From G965212025 sp965215765 (GTDB lineage: Bacteria > Pseudomonadota > Gammaproteobacteria > Poriferisulfidales > Oxydemutatoraceae): a stretch of 64,000 bases of DNA. The stretch spans positions 186,001-250,000 of the forward strand of contig OZ244118.1 of the NCBI GenBank assembly GCA_965215765.1, given 5' to 3'. The notes under the pieces are model-generated. The model was not told the DNA's origin. It ran no database searches and saw nothing but the letters and a program-made list of their open reading frames with translations. Position 1 is the first letter of the stretch; each line of letters begins with the position of its first letter. The position numbers were made by a program, and so were the translations under genes. Below are positions 36,008-45,834 of the stretch, in pieces.

Positions 36008-37417
36008 ATGTCTGTAAAAGATGCATTGAAGCTTATGGCGGCCAATGAGACTCAGTTTGTAGACCTGCGTTTCACCGACACTCGCGGAAAGGAGCAACAC
36101 GCCACCTACCCGGCAGAAGTCGTTGATGAAACATTTTTTCGAGTCGGAAGAATGTTTGACGGTTCATCAATAGCGGGATGGAAAAGCATAGATCAGTCGG
36201 ACATGATGCTGATGCCGGATCCCCATACTGCACTTGTTGACCCCTTCTTCGCGCATCCAACTGTTTCTTTTCGTTGTGACGTTCTGGAGCCGGGTACGCA
36301 CAAAGCCTACAAACGTGATCCGCGTTCTCTTGGCAAACGTGCAGAAAAGTATTTGTTGTCAACCGGAATCGCTGACGCGGCCTGGTTTGGTCCGGAACCG
36401 GAGTTTTTTGTTTTTGATTCCGTCGACTGGTCTCTGGAAATGGGGGGAGCCCACTACGAAATCAGATCCGAAGAAGGCGCATGGAGTAACCAAGGAGACG
36501 AAGACGGGTGCAGCACCGGACACCGGCCTTCTGTGAAAGGCGGGTACTTTCCAGTGCCGCCAGTCGATTCATTGCAAGACATCCGCTCCGGCATTTGTGA
36601 GATCCTGAAAAAACTGGGAGTTGTGCCTGAAGTACATCACCACGAAGTCGGGACAGGTGGTCAATGTGAAATTGGTACGCGCTTTGATACGCTCGTTCGC
36701 AGGGGCGACATGAACCAGATTCTGAAATACGTGGTCTTGAATGTTGCGAATGACTATGGAAAAACCGCCACATTCATGCCCAAGCCGCTGGTAGGGGAAA
36801 ACGGCAGCGGAATGCACGTCCATGTCTCCATGAGCAAAAATGGAGAGAATATCTTTCATGGTGAGGAATACGCAGGACTCTCAAAAATCGCCTTGTATTT
36901 TATTGCCGGAGTCTTTGAACACGCGCAAGCGGTGAACGCTTTCACAAACGCAGGAACAAACAGCTACAAAAGACTGGTTCCAGGTTTTGAGGCACCGGTC
37001 AATCTGGCTTACTCGCGGCGAAATCGCTCGGCTGCAATACGTGTCCCGATGGTCAATTCCCAGAAGGAAACGCGTGTTGAAGTCCGTTTCCCGGATGCGC
37101 TTGGCAATCCCTATTTGACCTTTGCTTCCATTCTGATGGCAGGTCTGGACGGTATAGAAAGGGAGCTTTCTCCAGGAGCACCAACTGATGTTGACTTGTA
37201 TGATGTTTCTGCAAAAAAGAGCAAGAACATCGCCAACGTGTGCGGTAGCCTGCCAGAGGCACTTGCGGCACTGAACAGTGATCGTGAGTTTCTCAAAAAA
37301 GGCAATGTGTTTTCAGATGACATGATTGATGGCTACATCGCATTAAAAATGCAGGAAATAAACCGGTTTCGAGCTTCTACCCATCCCCTGGAGTTCGACA
37401 TGTACTACAGTTGCTAA
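36008..37417 (+). CDS. glnA: Glutamine synthetase, type I
   Basis: Makes glutamine from glutamate and ammonia; works with GltB (46042-50499) in ammonium assimilation. 469 aa, the GSI-beta length. Motifs: FDGSSIAGWKSI, GPEPEFFVFD, EVHHHEVGTGGQCEIG, NGSGMHVHVS, NRSAAIRVPM and, near residue 398, LYDVS with the Tyr that GlnE adenylylates in this subclass. The 3' end has been copied at 41898-42277, 42449-42607 and 42781-42939. Confidence 0.96.
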   Translation: MSVKDALKLMAANETQFVDLRFTDTRGKEQHATYPAEVVDETFFRVGRMFDGSSIAGWKSIDQSDMMLMPDPHTALVDPFFAHPTVSFRCDVLEPGTHKAYKRDPRSLGKRAEKYLLSTGIADAAWFGPEPEFFVFDSVDWSLEMGGAHYEIRSEEGAWSNQGDEDGCSTGHRPSVKGGYFPVPPVDSLQDIRSGICEILKKLGVVPEVHHHEVGTGGQCEIGTRFDTLVRRGDMNQILKYVVLNVANDYGKTATFMPKPLVGENGSGMHVHVSMSKNGENIFHGEEYAGLSKIALYFIAGVFEHAQAVNAFTNAGTNSYKRLVPGFEAPVNLAYSRRNRSAAIRVPMVNSQKETRVEVRFPDALGNPYLTFASILMAGLDGIERELSPGAPTDVDLYDVSAKKSKNIANVCGSLPEALAALNSDREFLKKGNVFSDDMIDGYIALKMQEINRFRASTHPLEFDMYYSC

Positions 37418-38014
37418 AGCGTCTCTGGCAGACAGCGTTGCAAGCAGAAAGCACCTGCGTCTGCGTGTAACACGAATTCTTGAGCCAGGGTGCGTCGTCT
37501 CCCGGTTCTGAACAGGTCAAAAGCACCGCCGCCAATCGGACACTGCTTCTTCCTGATGGCTTCGTCAGAGGCACCCCCCACTCGTCATTTCGGTCACTCT
37601 TGGGTGTTACAGGGTTGGCGCAACGCAGTATTTCCCTCTTTGGCCAATCGTCTGTTTGTCGTGCTGACGATTTTTGCCAGCAGATCTGAACAGATCAAAA
37701 GCGCCGCCGCCAATCGGACACTGCTTCTTCCTGATGGCTTCGTCAGAGGCTCCCCCACTCGTTATTTCGGTCACTCTTGGGTGATGGGTTGACGCAACGC
37801 AGTGTTTCCCTCTTTGGCCAATCGTCTGTTTATCGTGCTGACGATTTTTGCCAGCAGAACTGAACAGGTCAAAAGCACCGCCGCCAATCGGACACTGCTT
37901 CTTCCTGATGGCCCCGTCAGAAGCACCCCCACTCGTTATTTCGGTCACTCTTGGGTGATGGGTTGACGCAACGCAGTGTTTCCCTCTTTGGCCAATCGTC
38001 TGTTTTATCGTGCT
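37418..38014. repeat. ~176-bp tandem repeats downstream of glnA
   Basis: Non-coding units made of glnA downstream sequence joined to a short dnaG-derived piece (ATCGTGCTGACGATTT). The marker GAACAG(A/G)TCAAAAGC starts at 37510, 37688 and 37862 (spacing 178 and 174 bp). The same sequence recurs at about 42370, 42700 and 43030 after the glnA fragments. An open frame on the minus strand over these repeats is a by-product of the repetition. Confidence 0.8.
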
Positions 38015-38815
38015 GACGATTTCTGCCAGCAGACCGGCGGCTTTTGCCGGCTCGAGGGCATCCTTTACCCGTGAAGGCTTATGCAGCAGGTATGTGATGA
38101 CCACGCGCGCCGAGTTGTACTGGTGTTGCCGGGGTGACTTCTGTGGAGACGCCCGCAACAAAGTCCGGGACGGTCGGAGCGCGAGATCTGCTGCCGGCTG
38201 CCGGCTGCCGGCTTTTTTGGCAAGCTCCTCCGGGAGACAAGTTTTTGAAAATGGTCTTTGGCAACGGGAGAAGCAATTTTTTGGCATGCGCAACGAGCTG
38301 TGTGCAACCTTCCGGATTTTCCAGCAACACGCCTGCCGCAAGATTTTGCAAGGCAAAGCGTGACAGCGGTACTGCCTGGTTCGAGTCAAATGCGGATGGC
38401 CCTTGCTCCTTCACCAGATCGTCAGGATCCCGGTTTTCCGGAAGCGACAAAAACCGCACATCTTTCCCGTCTTTGAAAAGTGGCAGCAAAACCGTGGATG
38501 CGGCCAAAGCGACCCGTTGTCCCGCAGCGTCACCGTCAAAGCAGAAGACGATCTCGTCGGACATTTTGAACAGGCTTGATATGTGGTAGGCGGTTACTGC
38601 GATGCCCGGCGTGGCAACGCAGTTTCTCATGCCAAGAGAGGCAAGAGAGACCACGTCCATATAGCCTTTAACCACCCACGCTTCGTTGGAGCTTTTTATG
38701 GTGCTGGCTTCAGGAACCCCATAAAGTTCGCGGCGTTTTTGGAACAACGGGGTTTCGGGAGAGTTAAGGTATTTGGCATGCGCACTCTCATCCAGTGCCC
38801 GCCCACCAAAAGCAA
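38015..38815 (-). pseudogene. dnaG fragment (TOPRIM part), copy 1
   Basis: Matches residues about 230-470 of the intact DnaG at 44119-45834: IAFGGRALDESAHAKYLNSPETPLFQKR, a VVKGYMDVVSLAS (Glu of the TOPRIM site is Lys) and FCFDGDAAGQR. The zinc finger and N-terminal polymerase part are missing and the C-terminal part is scrambled. It is fused in frame to gltB sequence at about 38815; the joint ORF runs 38079-38978. Confidence 0.88.
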
Positions 38816-39170
38816 TGATGCGGGAGGGGAGAAGCGCGACGTAAAATGCTTCGTTCGGCGCACCAAAGGCAATTTCGGCGCACCGTCTGGCGATAAAAAG
38901 CCGACGTTCGAAGTCTTGGACATCATCATTTGTGCCGTCTCGCTTTGTGGCGCGGCAAAAACACCATGTCAGCAGCAAACAGCTTTGCGAGCTTCAGTTT
39001 TGCTTCTTCTGCTGTGACGCGTAAAAAGAGCTCAGGTTTCTTTAGCAGCAGGCCGCACCCATCGCCAGTTTTTCCGTCTGCCGCAATCGCGCCGCGATGT
39101 GTCAATCGGGACAGGGCTTTGATACCTGTAGTGACCAGGTGGTGGCTCGGCGTGTCATCCCTTATGGGCG
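38816..39170 (-). pseudogene. gltB 5' fragment (copy 1)
   Basis: Two non-contiguous parts of the gltB 5' region: one matching about 49935-50050 (ERRLFIARR.AEIA.G..NEAFYVA) and one matching about 50190-50430. The junction with dnaG lies at an 11-nt stretch, GCGATGACGCG, that the intact dnaG (45188-45198) and intact gltB (49931-49941) share exactly. Same fusion as at 63655. The fragment sits upstream of, and divergent to, the surface gene at 39488, as the intact gltB does to the gene at 50818. Confidence 0.87.
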
Positions 39171-39240
39171 ATCAGATCTGCACAGGGCAGAGGTGTGGGC
39201 GTCTCGTTTTGGAGTAAATCACGGCGCGGCACCCGTTTTG

Positions 39241-39256
39241 CACTGACCGGTCAATG
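39241..39256. promoter_or_regulatory. Palindromic operator candidate (copy 1)
   Basis: CACTGACCGGTCAATG, 14 of 16 positions symmetric around TGACC|GGTCA. It lies about 60 bp upstream of the -10 box of the surface gene and is also close to the gltB-derived side. Perfect versions occur at 53923 and 57279. Confidence 0.5.
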
Positions 39257-39311
39257 TTGCCGTGTTCCTTGTGCTGGCGTGACGAATTACGGCTTCCTTC
39301 CTGAAAACGCG

Positions 39312-39320
39312 TGGTACTAT
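39312..39320 (+). promoter_or_regulatory. -10 element of surface gene 1 (diverged)
   Basis: TGGTACTAT at the position of the conserved extended -10 TGGTATAAT of the paralogues. The -10 hexamer TACTAT is weaker than in copies 2 and 4. The untranslated leader would be about 160 nt. Confidence 0.45.
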
Positions 39321-39374
39321 AAGCCGGCACGGAACAGCCAACGGAGTTCCGCTCGGAGACGGCGTTCGCTTCTG

Positions 39375-39394
39375 CCGCCTTGGTAAAGAGGCGG
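39375..39394 (+). ncRNA. Conserved leader hairpin, copy 1
   Basis: CCGCCT and AGGCGG form a perfect 6-bp stem around TGGTAAAG, in the untranslated leader of the surface gene. Followed by AGCTTT(A/C)GGGTGACAG, conserved in all five leaders. A cis-acting RNA element is inferred. Confidence 0.4.
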
Positions 39395-39487
39395 AGCTTT
39401 CGGGTGACAGTGGTTGGAGGGGTGCTTCGTGAGTGTTTTTGTATTTTGATTGAGCTTTGACTTGGCTCGGAGCGGAGGGACGTACTT

Positions 39488-41782
39488 GTGTTAGTAGACA
39501 GTTATGGGTTTTTTGCGGCTTGCAGGAAAATTGCTTGCCTTTCCATTTTGCTTGCATTCTCGTCGAGTGCCCAAGCGATATTTGTAACGACACCAGTCGA
39601 TGTCACTTTCGAAGAATCACCGTCAACAATAACAGAAATGTTTGGCTCCGCCCAAGAGAACAGTTTTCTGATCAAAAAATTGACAATTACAAATGGTAGT
39701 GCGCAGACTAAATGGAGCATAGGGGATGGGGATGGGGAGCCGAAATATGGTAGAGCCGACTTTATCAGTTCCACCGCACGTTCGGATGCCACTACCGTAA
39801 CCGTGACCCTTACGACCATGGGGGAGACAGTTGTTGTCAGGTACAAGTTGCGTGATGATCCCGCTCCCAGTGGAAGTGGTGATGTAGGTACACTTGATCA
39901 ATTTGACGTGATTATTGAGGATGATACAAGTAAAACCAAGGTGATTGCTCTTGTTGGTATCCGTAACAATCCGCCAATAGTACGTGATTCCAAAGGAGCA
40001 GAGATTACCGACCCTACATCCGTTGGTATATCTGCAGCTACGTATGTTGTTGGTGGGGTGAGTACGGCTGTGTTCACGGCATACGAAAAGCAAGGTGAAG
40101 GTGTGGTTGGTACTGCTCCTTACCTTAGGTGGTCAATTTATAGTGTTAACGAAGGCTCTACCGTGTCCTTTTCCAATGGTGAGCAAACCACTACGGGTCT
40201 TCAAACTACCTCAGAAATAGAGGTGGTGTATAGAAGCTCCCAGGATGAAAACATCGAAAATGCAGGGTATACACTGGTGGTGAAAGACACCATTGGCAGA
40301 GCAGCCACCGTTACTGTGTCGCTCATGCCGGAGCCCCCGGTGATTAGTACGTATGAAGGTTCTCCGGTTGAAAATGGCGTATTAAGTATTGATGTGCGTG
40401 AGTCTGCTTTTGGTGATCGAGGGTTTAAGTTTAGGCTTTCAGCTGAGTATGCCTGCCCGACGACGCTTCCGGCATGTTTGAAATGGAATGCCGAAAGTGA
40501 AACTGCAGAAGTATCTGTAGACCCTACTGCCGCTGCAATGGCGGGAGCCCCACTTACAGTCACAGTCCAAAGACCAGACAGTTCGCCAGTTTCTTTCCAG
40601 GTTAAGGTTAGAGTTTTGGATAACTCCGACGATACACTCTTGAATCGTGAAATCACTGTTAACGTAACGGTTATAGAGAACATGCCGCCCGAAATTGTGT
40701 CGATAGACGGGCGGACAGATACAACGGTGTTCACTGTTTCGACAAATTTAGAAACCGTGCGATTTCCTGTCGTTGCTGCTGATGATTTTGAACCGGAAAG
40801 CTTGACATGGGAGATTTCCAATGCTGCGGGTTCAGGCAAAGGCACCGCCAGCTTCGTCGTGGGGGATGGGATGCTGCCGTCAACAACCGCCAGGGGGACA
40901 ACGGTCGTTGTCAGCTTTGTGAGATCGTCGCCTGTAAGCACGACAGGGTCGTCATTCACACTCACCGTGATGGATACTGAGGGGCTTATGGATACGGCTA
41001 CGGTGACAGTTAATCCGAGTGAGTCTCCCACTATTCCGACACAGGTGCCGAATGCTGGGTTGCTTGGTGGATGGCGAGATATGGTTGTAATGCCGGTGGC
41101 TTCAAGCCAGGTTGTGATACTCAGGGCAGAAGACTTTGGACTTGGGGAAAAAGCAGCTCTGGAGTGGGAAGTTACAAATCTTTTCGGTCTTGATTTTGAT
41201 AGCACAAATAGCAAGACCATGGGGTCAGAAGGCAGGCTTGTGTTCAGGTTGGCTGATCCAAGGACGCAACTTACCGGCAGATTCACTGTTGAGGTAACAA
41301 ATTCCTACGGAGAAAAAACCAGTAGGCGGATTACGCTTAGCGGAGAAAATGAGCCTCCCGTAGTAACGTACCGGGTCGGTGATGTGTCTTCCAGCCGCAG
41401 TGGGACTGGAGGAACGATAGCCTTGCCGGAGAGTGCGTTGACAATGATCATGTTTAGTGCCGACGATCCAGTTGGTCAGCCTGTAGCGGGTTCCACATTC
41501 ACGTGGACATTAGTGGGTCAGGATGTCGCCTTGACAGCATCTTTCGTCGGAGTAATGCCTGAAACGAGCCGCGAAACCACAGGGAAGAGTGTTGTCGTTC
41601 AGTTCGTGAGGGGGGCACCCGGGGTGGAAAGCTCTTTTATTATTGAGGTCAGCGATGGTCGTGATAATGATGAAACGGGTGGAAACGGCACCAATCGCAT
41701 AACCGTGAATATAGTGCCCATGGAGGCGGGGCAGGTAGGGCAGCTCAGGGTCAGAACGTTTCTGGGTGGTGCCGTCCGCTGA
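39488..41782 (+). CDS. Secreted Ig/cadherin-like surface protein 1 (764 aa)
   Basis: First of five paralogues. Signal peptide GYGFFAACRKIACLSILLAFSSSAQA; mature part of repeated beta-sandwich-like domains with conserved blocks: ITNGSAQTKWSIG.G, TYVVGGVSTAVFTA, AGYTLVVKDTIGRAATVTV, a Cys pair in AEYACPTTLPACLKW, PEIVSIDGR, VRFPVVAADDFEPESLTWEISNAAGSGKGTASFVV. It ends QLRVRTFLGGAVR. Start is GTG with GGAGG 9 nt upstream, conserved in all paralogues. No catalytic motif. It is the most divergent of the five and lies in the duplicate unit that kept glnA but lost dnaG and gltB. Adhesion or surface variation is inferred. Confidence 0.85.
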   Translation: MLVDSYGFFAACRKIACLSILLAFSSSAQAIFVTTPVDVTFEESPSTITEMFGSAQENSFLIKKLTITNGSAQTKWSIGDGDGEPKYGRADFISSTARSDATTVTVTLTTMGETVVVRYKLRDDPAPSGSGDVGTLDQFDVIIEDDTSKTKVIALVGIRNNPPIVRDSKGAEITDPTSVGISAATYVVGGVSTAVFTAYEKQGEGVVGTAPYLRWSIYSVNEGSTVSFSNGEQTTTGLQTTSEIEVVYRSSQDENIENAGYTLVVKDTIGRAATVTVSLMPEPPVISTYEGSPVENGVLSIDVRESAFGDRGFKFRLSAEYACPTTLPACLKWNAESETAEVSVDPTAAAMAGAPLTVTVQRPDSSPVSFQVKVRVLDNSDDTLLNREITVNVTVIENMPPEIVSIDGRTDTTVFTVSTNLETVRFPVVAADDFEPESLTWEISNAAGSGKGTASFVVGDGMLPSTTARGTTVVVSFVRSSPVSTTGSSFTLTVMDTEGLMDTATVTVNPSESPTIPTQVPNAGLLGGWRDMVVMPVASSQVVILRAEDFGLGEKAALEWEVTNLFGLDFDSTNSKTMGSEGRLVFRLADPRTQLTGRFTVEVTNSYGEKTSRRITLSGENEPPVVTYRVGDVSSSRSGTGGTIALPESALTMIMFSADDPVGQPVAGSTFTWTLVGQDVALTASFVGVMPETSRETTGKSVVVQFVRGAPGVESSFIIEVSDGRDNDETGGNGTNRITVNIVPMEAGQVGQLRVRTFLGGAVR

Positions 41783-41897
41783 GAAATTGACCTTGGTGCC
41801 CTTCGGGTGGGCAATATGTTTACCAGATGGCGTGGCTTTGGTCTCGGTTCCTGTACGGGAACCAGCAGATAAAGCGATAGCCTTGGCGAGGTTTTAA

Positions 41898-42277
41898 CGC
41901 AGGAACAAACAGCCACAAAAGGCTGGTTCCCTGTTTTGAGGCACCGGTCAATCTGGCTTACTCGCGGCGAAATCGCTCGGCTGCGATACGTGTCCCGTTG
42001 GTCAACTCCCAGAAGGAAACGCATGTTGAAATCCGTTTCCCAGATGCGCTTGGCAATCCCTGTTTGACTTTTGCTTCCATTCTGAAACATTGCCAGCGTG
42101 TGCGGCAGCCTGCCAGAGGCACTTGCGGCACTGAACAGTGATCGCGGGTTTCTCAAAACAGGCAATGTGTTTTCAGATGTCATGATTGATGGCTGCATCG
42201 CATTAAAAATGCAGGAAATAAACCGGTTTCGAGCTTCTACCCATCCCCTGGAGTTCGGCATGTACTACTGTTGCTAA
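41898..42277 (+). pseudogene. glnA 3' fragment with internal deletion
   Basis: Matches glnA from about residue 315 to the stop, with about 90 bp missing in the middle (the LYDVS region with the adenylylation Tyr is lost). Substitutions and a frame break exclude function. It lies after surface gene 1, in the place glnA would hold in the next repeat of the large unit glnA-dnaG-gltB-surface gene. Confidence 0.9.
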
Positions 42278-43185
42278 AGCGTCTCTCGCAGACAGCGTTG
42301 CGAGCAGAAAGCACCTACGTCTGCGTGTAACACGAATTCTTGAGCCAGGGTGCGTCGCCTCCCGGTTCTGAACAGGCCAAAAGCTCCGCCGCCAATCAGA
42401 CACTGCTTTTTCCTGATGGTCTCGTCAGAGGCACCCCCACTCGTCATTGGCACTTGCGGCACTGAACAGTGATCGCGGGTTTCTCAAAAAAGGCAATGTG
42501 TTTTCAGATGACATGATTGATGGTTGCATCGCATTAAAAATGCAGGAAATAAACCGGTTTCGAGCTTCCACCCATCCCCAGGAGTTCGACTTGTACCACT
42601 GTTGCTAAAGCGTCTCTCGCAGACAGCGTTGCAAGCAGAAAGCACCCACGTCTGCGTGTAACACGAATTCTTGAGCCGGGGTGCGTCGCCTCCCGGTTCT
42701 GAACAGGCCAAAAGCTCCGCCGCCAATCAGACACTGCTTCTTCCTGATGGCCTCGTCAGAAGCACCCCCACTCGTCATTGACACTTGCGGCACTGAACAG
42801 TGATCGCGGGTTTCTCAAAAAAGGCAATGTGTTTTCAGATGTCATGATTGATGGCTGCATCGCATTAAAAATGCAGGAAATAAACCGGTTTCGAGCTTCC
42901 ACCCATCCTTTTGAGTTCGACATTTACTACAGCTGCTAGGGCGTTTCTCGCAGACAGCGTTGCAAGCAGAAAGTGCCCACGTCTGCGTGTAACACGAATT
43001 CTTGAGCCAGGGTGCGTCGCCTCCCGGTTCTGAACAGATCAAAAGTGCCGCCGCCAATCGGACACTGCTTCTTCCTGACAGCTTCGTCAGAGGCACCCCC
43101 ACTCGTCATTTCGGTCGCTCTTGGGTGATACAGGGTTGACGCAACGCAGTATTTCCCTCTTTGGCCAATCGTCTGTCCGGTTGTT
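42278..43185 (+). repeat. 331-bp tandem repeats with glnA 3' ends
   Basis: Two more copies of the last 50 or so glnA codons, at 42449-42607 and 42781-42939, each ending at the glnA stop and followed by the glnA-downstream repeat sequence (as at 37418-38014). Spacing of the GCACTTGCGGCACTGAACAG marker is about 331 bp. No gene is seen here. Confidence 0.88.
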
Positions 43186-43218
43186 GCCATCAGAGGGCTC
43201 TTGCGAGGCGGGCTGGTG

Positions 43219-44118
43219 TTTAGCGTTTTTTAATCAGTTCTTGCAAAGTCTTTTTTTCTTCGAGACTGAGTTCTGTTGCTTCAGCTTTCTTGATCAGCGC
43301 TTCCAGCAGACCGGCGACTTTTTCCGGCTCGAGGGCGTCCTTTACCTCTGAAGGCTTATGCAGCAGATATGTGATGGCCACGCGCGCCGAGTTGTACTGG
43401 TGTTGCCGGGATAGCTTCTGTGGAGATGTCTGCATCAAAGTCCGGGGCGGGTTGGTGTTTAGCGTTTTTTAATCAGTTCTTGCAAAGTCTTTTTTTCTTC
43501 GAGACTGAGTTCTGTTGCTTCAGCTTTCTTGATCAGCGCTTCCAGCAGACCGGCGACTTTTGCCGGCTCGAGGGCGTCCTTTACCTCTGAAGGCTTATGC
43601 AGCAGATATGTGATGGCCACGCGCGCCGAGTTGTACTGGTGTTGCCGGGATAGCTTCTGTGGAGATGTCTGCATCAAAGTCCGGGGCGGGTTGGTGCTTA
43701 GCGTTTTTTAATCAGTTCTTGCAAAGTCTTTTTTTCTTCGAGACTGAGTTCTGCCGCTTCAGCTTTCTTGATCAGTGCATCCAGCCTGGTCGTCTGCACG
43801 TGATTTTCAAGTGCTTTCATGGAATCTCCAAACTCGTCCCGGGTCGGAGCCTTCTCGTTCAGCAGTTCCAGGAGACGCTGGTAGTGTTTGTGGTCACTCA
43901 GAAGTTGCAACAAAGCCCCGGTACTGGCCGGCTGCCGGCTTTTTATCGTGCTGACGATTTCTGTCAGCAGACCGGCGACTTTTGTCTGCTCGAGGGCGTC
44001 CTTTACCTCTGAGGCTTATGCAGAAGATATGTGATGGCCACGCGCGCCGAGTTGTACTGGTGTTGCCGGGATGGCTTCTGTGGAGATGTCTGCATCAAAG
44101 TCCGGGGCGGGTTGGTGC
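43219..44118 (-). repeat. 239-bp tandem array of the dnaG 3' end
   Basis: Three extra copies of the dnaG C-terminal coding sequence precede (in coordinates) the intact gene: frames at 43220-43438, 43459-43677 and 43698-43913, each ending KKTLQELIKKR and the stop. Spacing 239 and 239 bp, then 421 bp to the true end at 44119. The first two encode a 72-aa internal-deletion form (QTSPQKLSRQHQYNSARVAI.. joined to AGLLEALIKKAEATELSLEEK); the third keeps more of the real C-terminus. They contain part of the helicase-binding domain only. Confidence 0.9.
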
Positions 44119-45834
44119 TTAGCGTTTTTTTATCAGTTCTTGCAAAGTCTTTTTTTCTTCGAGACTGAGTTCTGCCGCTTCAGCTTTCTTGATCAGTGCA
44201 TCCAGCCTGGTCGTCTGCACGTGATTTTCAAGTGCTTTCATGGAATCTCCAAACTCGTCCCGGGTCGGAGCCTTCTCGTCCAGCAGTACCAGGAGACGCT
44301 GGTAGTGTTTGTGGTCACTCAGAAGTTGCAACAAAGTCCCGGTACTGGCTGGCTGCCGGCTTTTTATCGTGCTGACGATTTCTGCCAGCAGTCTGGTACC
44401 TTTTATTCCGGTTTTCGCTATGACCGCAGGCTCGAGGGCGTCCTTTACTCCTGAAGGCTTATGCAGCAGATATGTGATGGCCACGCGCGCAGAGTTGTAC
44501 TGGTGTTGCCGGGATGACTTCTGTGGAGACGCCTGCATCAAAGCCCGGGGGGACGGTCGGATCGCGAGTTCTGCTGCTGGCAGACCGGCTTTTTTGGCAA
44601 GCTCCTCCGTGAGAAAGTTTTTGAAAATGGTCTTTGGCAACGGGTGAAGCAATTTTTTGGCACGTGCAACGAGCTGTGTGCGACCTTCCAGATTTTCCAG
44701 CAACACGCCTGCCGCAAGATTTTGCAAGACAAAGCGTGACAGCGGTACTGCCCGGTTGGAGTCAAATGCAGATGGCCCTTGTTCCTTCACCAGATCGTCA
44801 GGATCCTGGTTTTCCGGAAGCGAGAAAAATCGCACATCTTTCCCGTCTTTGAATAGTGGCAGCAAAACCGTGGATGCGGCCAAAGCGGCTCGTTGTCCCG
44901 CAGCATCACCGTCAAAGCAGAAGATGATCTTGTCGGACATTCTGAACAGGCTTGATATGTGGTAGGCGGTTGCTGCGGTGCCCAGCGTGGCAACGCAGTT
45001 TCTCATGCCATGCGAGGCAAGAGAGACCACGTCCATATAGCCTTCAACCACCCACACTTCGTTGGAGCTTTTTATGGTACTGGCTTCTAGAACCCCATAA
45101 AGTTCGCGGCGTTTTTGGAACAACGGGGTTTCGGGAGAGTTAAGGTATTTGGCAAGCGCACTCTCATCTAGCGCCCGACCACCAAAAGCGATGACGCGTC
45201 CGCGCCGATCACGAATCGGAAACATCAGGCGATTAAAAAAGCGGTCGTAGCAAGTTCTTCCTTTTATGACCACCAGGCCGGCAAGTTCCAAAAGGCGCAT
45301 GTCAAAATCCTTTGCCAGCTGTGTGGCAAGTGTGTTTCTTCCATGTGGGGCATAGCCGATCATGAAGTCCAGGGTGGTTGCCGGGTCAATTTGTCGGGAA
45401 CGAAGGTAGTTTTTGGCTGTGGAGCTCCGGGACAACGCGTCCTGATAAAAAAGCGCGGCTTTTTCGAGTGCTTTGAACAGGTCTTCTGTGTGTTTTTTCG
45501 ATCGCTCTGTCTGCGCCGGTGAAGCACCGCTGCGAGGCACAGTCATGCCATAACGATCTGCCAAGGATTCGATCGTTTCAACGAAGCTCAGGTTTTGATA
45601 CTCCATGAGGAAGCGAATGATGTTGCCCCCTACGCCACAGCCGAAGCAGTGGTAAAACTGTTTGTCCCGGTCGACGGTGAAAGATGGGGTCTTTTCCTGG
45701 TGGAAGGGGCAGCACGCTTTGTAGCTGTTCCCTCGCCGTTTCAGGGGAACAAACTCTTCGATGACGTCAACAATGTCGGCTCGGGAAACCAGGTCGTTGA
45801 TAAACTGCTCAGAAATTCTGCCGCGTTGTGCCAT
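44119..45834 (-). CDS. dnaG: DNA primase
   Basis: Makes RNA primers for replication. CHC2 zinc finger CCPFHQEKTPSFTVDRDKQF plus CFGCGVGGN (about residues 41-66), RNA polymerase domain, TOPRIM with VVEGYMDVVSLASHG and FCFDGDAAGQRA (about 262-325), and a C-terminal helicase-binding region. Start at ATG 45834 (MAQRGRISEQFINDL); the frame extends to 45882 without support. 571 aa, near the usual 580. The only complete copy; partial ones at 38015, 43219 and 63405. 207 bp separate it from gltB. Confidence 0.95.
   Translation of the reverse strand: MAQRGRISEQFINDLVSRADIVDVIEEFVPLKRRGNSYKACCPFHQEKTPSFTVDRDKQFYHCFGCGVGGNIIRFLMEYQNLSFVETIESLADRYGMTVPRSGASPAQTERSKKHTEDLFKALEKAALFYQDALSRSSTAKNYLRSRQIDPATTLDFMIGYAPHGRNTLATQLAKDFDMRLLELAGLVVIKGRTCYDRFFNRLMFPIRDRRGRVIAFGGRALDESALAKYLNSPETPLFQKRRELYGVLEASTIKSSNEVWVVEGYMDVVSLASHGMRNCVATLGTAATAYHISSLFRMSDKIIFCFDGDAAGQRAALAASTVLLPLFKDGKDVRFFSLPENQDPDDLVKEQGPSAFDSNRAVPLSRFVLQNLAAGVLLENLEGRTQLVARAKKLLHPLPKTIFKNFLTEELAKKAGLPAAELAIRPSPRALMQASPQKSSRQHQYNSARVAITYLLHKPSGVKDALEPAVIAKTGIKGTRLLAEIVSTIKSRQPASTGTLLQLLSDHKHYQRLLVLLDEKAPTRDEFGDSMKALENHVQTTRLDALIKKAEAAELSLEEKKTLQELIKKR

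Noticed and set aside
40201..41286. Long minus-strand open frame (361 codons) opposite surface gene 1, and similar ones opposite genes 4 and 5 (58398-59060, 60841-61860)
   Set aside because: They are Ser/Thr/Val-rich mirror translations of the beta-rich plus-strand genes, have no ribosome site and recur only because the plus-strand genes are paralogues.
41783..41830. Rho-independent terminator after each surface gene (TGCCC TTCGGGT GGGCA)
   Set aside because: The 5-bp hairpin is conserved after all five genes, but no T tract follows, so I do not call a terminator.
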